A stretch of DNA of 64,000 nt from Arenicola marina (Eukaryota > Annelida > Polychaeta > Arenicolidae). The stretch is taken from contig OZ025258.1 of assembly GCA_964019135.1 (NCBI GenBank), positions 7,149,961-7,213,960 of the forward strand. The letters run 5' to 3'. Position numbers and translations under genes: made by a program. The notes under the pieces were generated by a model. It was not told the DNA's origin. It searched no databases and saw only the letters and a list, made by a program, of their open reading frames with translations. Shown here in pieces: positions 59,501 through 64,000 of the stretch (the stretch's first letter is position 1; the number at the start of each line of letters is the position of its first letter).

Positions 59501-61568
59501 GGTTAAAGTACGGGACAGCGTACTGACATGGGACGGTTAAAGTACGGGACAGCGTACTGGCATGGGACGGTTAAAGTACGGGACAGCGTACTGACATTGG
59601 GACGGTTAAAGCACTGGACAGCGTACTGACATGGGACGGTTAAAGTACGGGACAGCGTACTGACATGGGACGGTTAAAGTACGGGACAGCGTACTGACAT
59701 GGGACGGTTAAAGCTCTGAACAGCGTACTGACATGGGACGGTTAAAGTACGGGACAGCGTACTGATATGGGACGTTTAAAGCACTGGACAGCGTACTGAC
59801 ATGGGACGGTTAAAGTACGGGACAGCGTACTGACATGGGACGGTTAAAGTACGGGACAGCGTACTGACCTGGGACGGTTAAACTACGGGACAGCGTACTG
59901 ACATGGGACGGTTAAAGTACGGGACAGCGTACTGACATGGGACGGTTAAAGTACGGGACAGCGTACTGACATGGGACGGTTAAAGTACTGGACAGCGTAC
60001 TGACCTGGGACGGTTAAAGTACGGGACAGCGTACTGACATAGGACGGTTAAAGTACGGGACAGCGTACTGACATGGGACGGTTAAAGTACGGGACAGCGT
60101 ACTGACATGGGACGGTTAAAGTGCGGGACAGCGTACTGACATGGGACGGTTAAAGTACGGGACAGCGTACTGACATGGGACGGTTGAAGTACGGGACAGC
60201 GTACTGACATGGGACGGTTAAAGCTCTGGACAGCGTACTGACATGGGACGGTTAAAGTACGGGACAGCGTACTGACATGGGACGGTTAAAGTACGGGACA
60301 GCGTACTGACATGGGACGGTTAAAGTACGGGACAGCGTACTGACATGGGACGGTTAAAGTACGGGACAGCGTACTGACATGGGACGGTTAAAGTACGGGA
60401 CAGCGTACTGACATGGGACGGTTAAAGTACGGGACAGCGTACTGACATGGGACGGTTAAAGTACGGGACAGCGTACTGACATGGGACGGTTAAAGCACTG
60501 GACAGCGTACTGACATGGGACGGTTAAAGTACGGGACAGCGTACTGACATGGGACGGTTAAAGTACGGGACAGCGTACTGACCTGGGACGGTTAAAGTAC
60601 GGGAGAGCGTACTGACATGGGACGGTTAAAGTACGGGACAGCGTACTGACATGGGACGGGTAAAGTACGGGACAGCGTACTGACATGGGACGGTTAAAGT
60701 ACGGGACAGCGTACTGACATGGGACGGTTAAAGTACGGGACAGCGTACTGACATGGGACGGTTAAAGTACGGGACAGCGTACTGACATGGGACGGTTAAA
60801 GCTCTGGACAGCGTACTGACATGGGACGGTTAAAGTACGGGACAGCGTACTGACATGGGACGGTTAAAGTACGGGACAGAGTACTGACATGGGACGGTTA
60901 AAGTACGGGACAGCGTACTGACATGGGACGGTTAAAGTACGGGACAGCGTACTGACATGGGACGGTTAAAGTACGGGACAGCGTACTGACATGGGACGGT
61001 TAAAGCACTGGACAGCGTACTGACATGGGACGGTTAAAGTACGGGACAGCGTACTGACATGGGACGGTTAAAGTACGGGACAGCGTACTGACATGGGACG
61101 GTTAAAGTACGGGACAGCGTACTGACATGGGACGGTTAATGTGAGGGACAGCGTACTGACATGGGACGGTTAAAGTACGGGCCAGCGTACTGACATGGGA
61201 CGGTTAAAGTACGGGACAGCGTACTGACATGGGACGGTTAAAGTACGGGACAGCGTACTGACATGGGACGGTTAATGTGAGGGACAGCGTACTGACATGG
61301 GACGGTTAAAGTACGGGCCAGCGTACTGACATGGGACGGTTGAAGTACGGGACAGCGTACTGACATGGGACGGTTAAAGTACGGGACAGCGTACTGACAT
61401 GGGACGGTTAATGTAAGGGACAGCGTACTGACATGGGACGGTTAAAGTACGGGACAGCGTACTGACATGGGACGGTTAAAGTACGGGACAGCGTACTGAC
61501 ATGGGACGGTTAATGTAAGGGACAGCGTACTGACATGGGACGGTTAAAGTAAGGGACAGCGTACGGTC
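50599..61568. repeat. 34-bp satellite-like array, about 11 kb
   Basis: About 320 tandem 34-bp units containing GACATGGGACGGTTAAAGTA and CGGGACAGCGTACT. Variants include GCACTGGACAG, GCTCTGGACAG, CATTGGGACGG (35 bp) and GGTTAATG. Within each unit AGTAC and GTACT form a 5-bp dyad around eight bases. Every plus frame meets TAA or TGA, so no long frames occur. Both edges show diverged units. It is the longest array in the window and has a two-level higher-order structure, listed separately. Confidence 0.98.
52619..61460. repeat. 4458-bp higher-order repeat, two tandem copies
   Basis: The rare ATGGAACGG unit occurs at 51053, 52619, 54662, 57077 and 59120. The spacings 2043, 2415 and 2043 bp show that 52619-57076 and 57077 onward are copies offset by 4458 bp. 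Two other markers confirm the same offset: GTGCTGGGCAG (52769 and 57227) and GATATGGGACG (55306 and 59764). Within each copy two related half-blocks of about 2.0 and 2.4 kb can be seen. The second copy loses register near 61460. Confidence 0.93.
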
Positions 61569-62107
61569 GCTGGGTAGCGTGGTGCTTGTTTGTAAAGGTC
61601 GGTGATCATTCACGCGAGTTGTCTTCTTGCCCTGATCGAGGGTGTCCCTCTTCTGAAAGCAACAATTGATGGATGGAATGGTACACGGGCGATAAGCAAT
61701 CACAGCGAGAGATGGAGAGAGACTGAGATTCAGAGAGCAAGAGATGGAAAGACTGAGGTACAGAGAGCGAGAGATGGAGAGAGACAGAAAGTCAGACATG
61801 GGCAGAGAGTGACGTACAGACAGTGAGACATAAAAGGAGAAGAAGAGAGAGAAATAGAGCCAGGGAGTAAACGACGGGGGTCAAACCCATATTTCATTAT
61901 TCTTGAATCGCGAATAAGATTATTGATAACGTTCAATTGTGCCTGACGGCCGAATAGATGACGATCTGATGCGGACTACTAAGTGCGGTGTGCATCAAGA
62001 TATAGTACATTCATCAATAACCTGAACTCCAGAGTCCCTTGCACACATGTTGTACTATAGGACAATAATAACAATAATATATAATAATATCATAATATTG
62101 CAATAAA
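61569..62107. other. Spacer with GA-rich tract
   Basis: Unique sequence, then a GA-rich simple stretch at about 61700-61860 (GAGAGATGGAGAGAGAC). AT-rich sequence with AATAATAT steps follows at 62055-62107. No gene is seen. Confidence 0.55.
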
Positions 62108-63136
62108 ATGTATACACCCCCCCACACGCCGGCTACAGCCCCCCACACCTCGGTTACAGCCCCCCACACGCCGGCTACAGCCCCCCACACGCCGGCTACA
62201 GCCCCCCACACCTCGGTTACAGCCCCCCACACGCCAGCTACAGCCCCCCACACACCGGCTACAGCCCCCACACCTCGGTTACAGCCCCCCACACGCCGGC
62301 TACAGCCCCCCACACGCCGGCTACAGCCCCACACACGCCGGCTACAGCCCCCCACACGCCGGCTACAGCCCCCCACACTTCGGTTACAGCCCCCCACACG
62401 CCGGCTACAGCCCCCCCACACCTCGGTTACAGCCCCCCACACGCCGGCTACAGTCCCCCACACGCCGGCTACAGCCCCCCACACCTCGGTTACAGCCCCT
62501 CACACGCCGGCTACAGCCCCCCACACGCCGGCTACAGCCCCCCATACCTCGGCTACAGCCCCAAACACGCCGGCTACAGCCCCCCACACGCCGGCTACAG
62601 CCCCCCACACCCCGGCTACAGCCCCCCACACGCCGGCTACAGCCCCCCACACCTCGGTTACAGCCCCCCACACGCCGGCTACAGCCCCCCACACGCCGGC
62701 TACAGCCCCCCACACCTCGGTTACAGCCCCCCACACGCCGGCTACAGCCCCCCACACGCCGGCTACAGCCCCCCACACCTCGGCTACAGCCCTCCACACG
62801 CCGGCTACAGCCCCCCACACCTCGGCTACAGTCCCCCACACCTCGGCTACAGCCCTCCACACGCCGGCTACAGCCCTCCACACCTCGGCTACAGCCCCCC
62901 CCCCACACCTCGGCTACAGCCCCCCACACGCCGGCTACAGTCCTCCTCGACCACCTACAAGCCTCGGCCGCAGCTCCCATCCCCCCTACCCCACCACCGA
63001 CACCCACTCCCACAGCCCCCCCCCCCCCCGCCCGCCCACCCCGCCCACCCCCGCGCCTGGTTGTCTTGCCATGTTTGTTTCTGTCTGGTCGGCTGTGAGA
63101 CACCCGGGGAGCCGCAGACCCAACACACACCGCTAG
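62108..63136 (+). other. Proline/threonine-rich repeat frame
   Basis: An ATG at 62108, placed just before the 21-bp array, opens a frame through the whole array and about 190 bp beyond. It encodes the heptad PHTPATA with PHTSVTA variants. Small indels change the reading register inside the array without introducing a stop. The AT-rich upstream sequence and the ATG are suggestive of a low-complexity, mucin-like protein, but a stop-free C-rich minisatellite explains the frame equally well. The minus strand is open too. Confidence 0.15.
62114..62945. repeat. 21-bp C-rich minisatellite, about 40 copies
   Basis: Units CCCCCCACACGCCGGCTACA plus G, alternating with a CACCTCGGTTACAG form. Occasional changes in the C run alter the unit length by one or two bases. 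The two unit types recur in a loose three-unit pattern (two GCCGGCTAC, one CTCGGTTAC). Confidence 0.97.
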
Positions 63137-63239
63137 GGATTAACATTTTGATCTGATTCCTATGCAACTCTTGTTTTCACTTTTCCCTTCCGGCTTGCCT
63201 TCCTTCCTCGTGCCTATCCGTCCTGGCTAGCTGTATAGC

Positions 63240-63447
63240 CACTCAGCCAGCCAGTCAACCAGCCAGTCAACTAGCCAGCCAGCCAACCAGCCAGCCAGCT
63301 AGTCAGCCAGCCAACCAGCCAGCCAGCTAGTCAGCCAGCCAGCCAACCAGCCAGCCAGCCAACTAGCCAGCCAGCCAACCAGCCAGCCAGCCAGCCAGCC
63401 AGCCAGCTAGTCAACCAGCCAGCCAGCCAACTAGCCAGCCAGCCAAA
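63240..63447. repeat. 4-bp CCAG/CCAA simple repeat
   Basis: About 50 steps of CCAG with interspersed CCAA, CTAG and TCAG, giving blocks such as CCAGCCAGCTAGTCAGCCAG. Imperfect and probably old. Confidence 0.95.
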
Positions 63448-63536
63448 GGCTAGGCATGGTATTAAGATCGCCGTATTTATAGTTAGATAGTTGGAGTTTT
63501 TTCTATTCTACGGTAATTGCATTATAGCTTGGTTAG

Positions 63537-63917
63537 AAGGGCTCGTGGACCAGGGTGACACTCGAGGAATACCTAGATGCGGAAACTGTCAATATCATTC
63601 TGGTAGATTTCACCATGGATGCACCCTGGAGGTGTCGCCACATAGGGCAAACTAGTCTTTGGGCTAGCCAGGAAATCAATTTTATCTGCCGCGGAAGCTA
63701 TGACAGGGCGGTCCATATTGTGAGGGAATCGTGGACTTGGCCGTCTGGAAAGTCGACAGGACGCATCCTGGACCAGTGCAACCTTGCCACGCCAGATGAA
63801 TGCGTTCAGCAATTTATATTTAGCGCTTTCTGTGTTAAATTGCTATTGTACCACGCTGACGAGACAGCGGCAAATCGTCATCCCGTATCGAATATTTCAT
63901 TGAACCATAGTCAATAA
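63537..63917 (+). CDS. Candidate coding exon, unknown protein
   Basis: Open plus frame of about 126 codons from an AG at 63535-63536 to TAA at 63915-63917. Upstream lies a T-rich stretch (GTTTTTTCTATTC) that could serve as a pyrimidine tract, and the stop TAG overlaps the proposed acceptor. The protein starts KGSWTRVTLEEYLDAETVN and has mixed, non-repetitive composition with five cysteines. No ATG is near the start, so it would be an internal or terminal exon. A minus frame over part of the same interval is also open. I recognise no domain. A decayed transposon fragment is an alternative. Confidence 0.3.
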   Translation, partial: KGSWTRVTLEEYLDAETVNIILVDFTMDAPWRCRHIGQTSLWASQEINFICRGSYDRAVHIVRESWTWPSGKSTGRILDQCNLATPDECVQQFIFSAFCVKLLLYHADETAANRHPVSNISLNHSQ

Positions 63918-64000
63918 TTAGGTACAGACATGCATTGCATTAATTGAATGGTCCAGTGTTGCTGTAACAGCGTAATGTTCTGTTTTCAATGTACGTACGT

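Noticed and set aside
1-64000. Retrovirus, LTR element, Polinton or other capsid- or envelope-bearing remnant
   Set aside because: No long terminal repeat pair, integrase, protease, polymerase or capsid-like sequence was recognised in any frame.

Overview
The window is eukaryotic, most likely metazoan. There are no prokaryote-style genes or operons. It holds a tRNA-derived SINE with target-site duplications, a decayed LINE fragment, a few short open segments bounded by splice-like signals, and a 200-N assembly gap. A marine invertebrate such as a mollusc would fit, but no sequence here proves the lineage. No complete protein-coding gene can be supported, and no capsid-, envelope- or LTR-bearing element was seen.

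The dominant feature is tandem repetition. About 38.7 kb, roughly 60%, is made of about a dozen unrelated minisatellites. In order the main ones are: 36 bp (1-1077), 38/39 bp (2904-4779), 23 bp (5999-7054), 33/34 bp (10900-15462), 19 bp G-rich (18832-20233, running into the gap at 20234-20433), 52 bp (22110-25643), 40 bp (27641-30899), a second unrelated 52 bp unit (32456-34785), a 10 bp core (36646-37683), 23/27 bp purine-rich (38145-44445), 34 bp (50599-61568, about 11 kb), and 21 bp (62114-62945). Most carry higher-order repeats: 288, 207, 365 then 476, about 1348, 920, 143, 1460 and 4458 bp. This points to repeated unequal exchange or replication slippage on several scales. The long open frames inside the arrays come from stop-free units, not from recognisable genes.

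Between the arrays are spacers of ordinary complexity, with C- or G-rich and GA-rich tracts. They hold the interspersed elements: a LINE ORF2 C-terminal remnant (1402-1644, minus), a 183-bp SINE with perfect 12-bp duplications (27373-27579), two possible older SINE fragments (near 9.0 and 15.6 kb), and a 280-bp dispersed repeat in two copies about 95% identical (9403-9684 and 17802-18085). Candidate host exons are tentative: a terminal pair on the minus strand (7506-7559 and 7151-7315), a terminal exon at 10264-10400 (minus), a phase-compatible pair at 46002-46170 and 45282-45355 (minus) below a CpG-rich (CCG)8 segment, a first exon at 47037-47123 (plus), and an open frame at 63537-63917 (plus). 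None matches a family I recognise. Nothing shows these candidates acting together; the coherent story is a minisatellite-dense, poorly assembled, gene-poor region.
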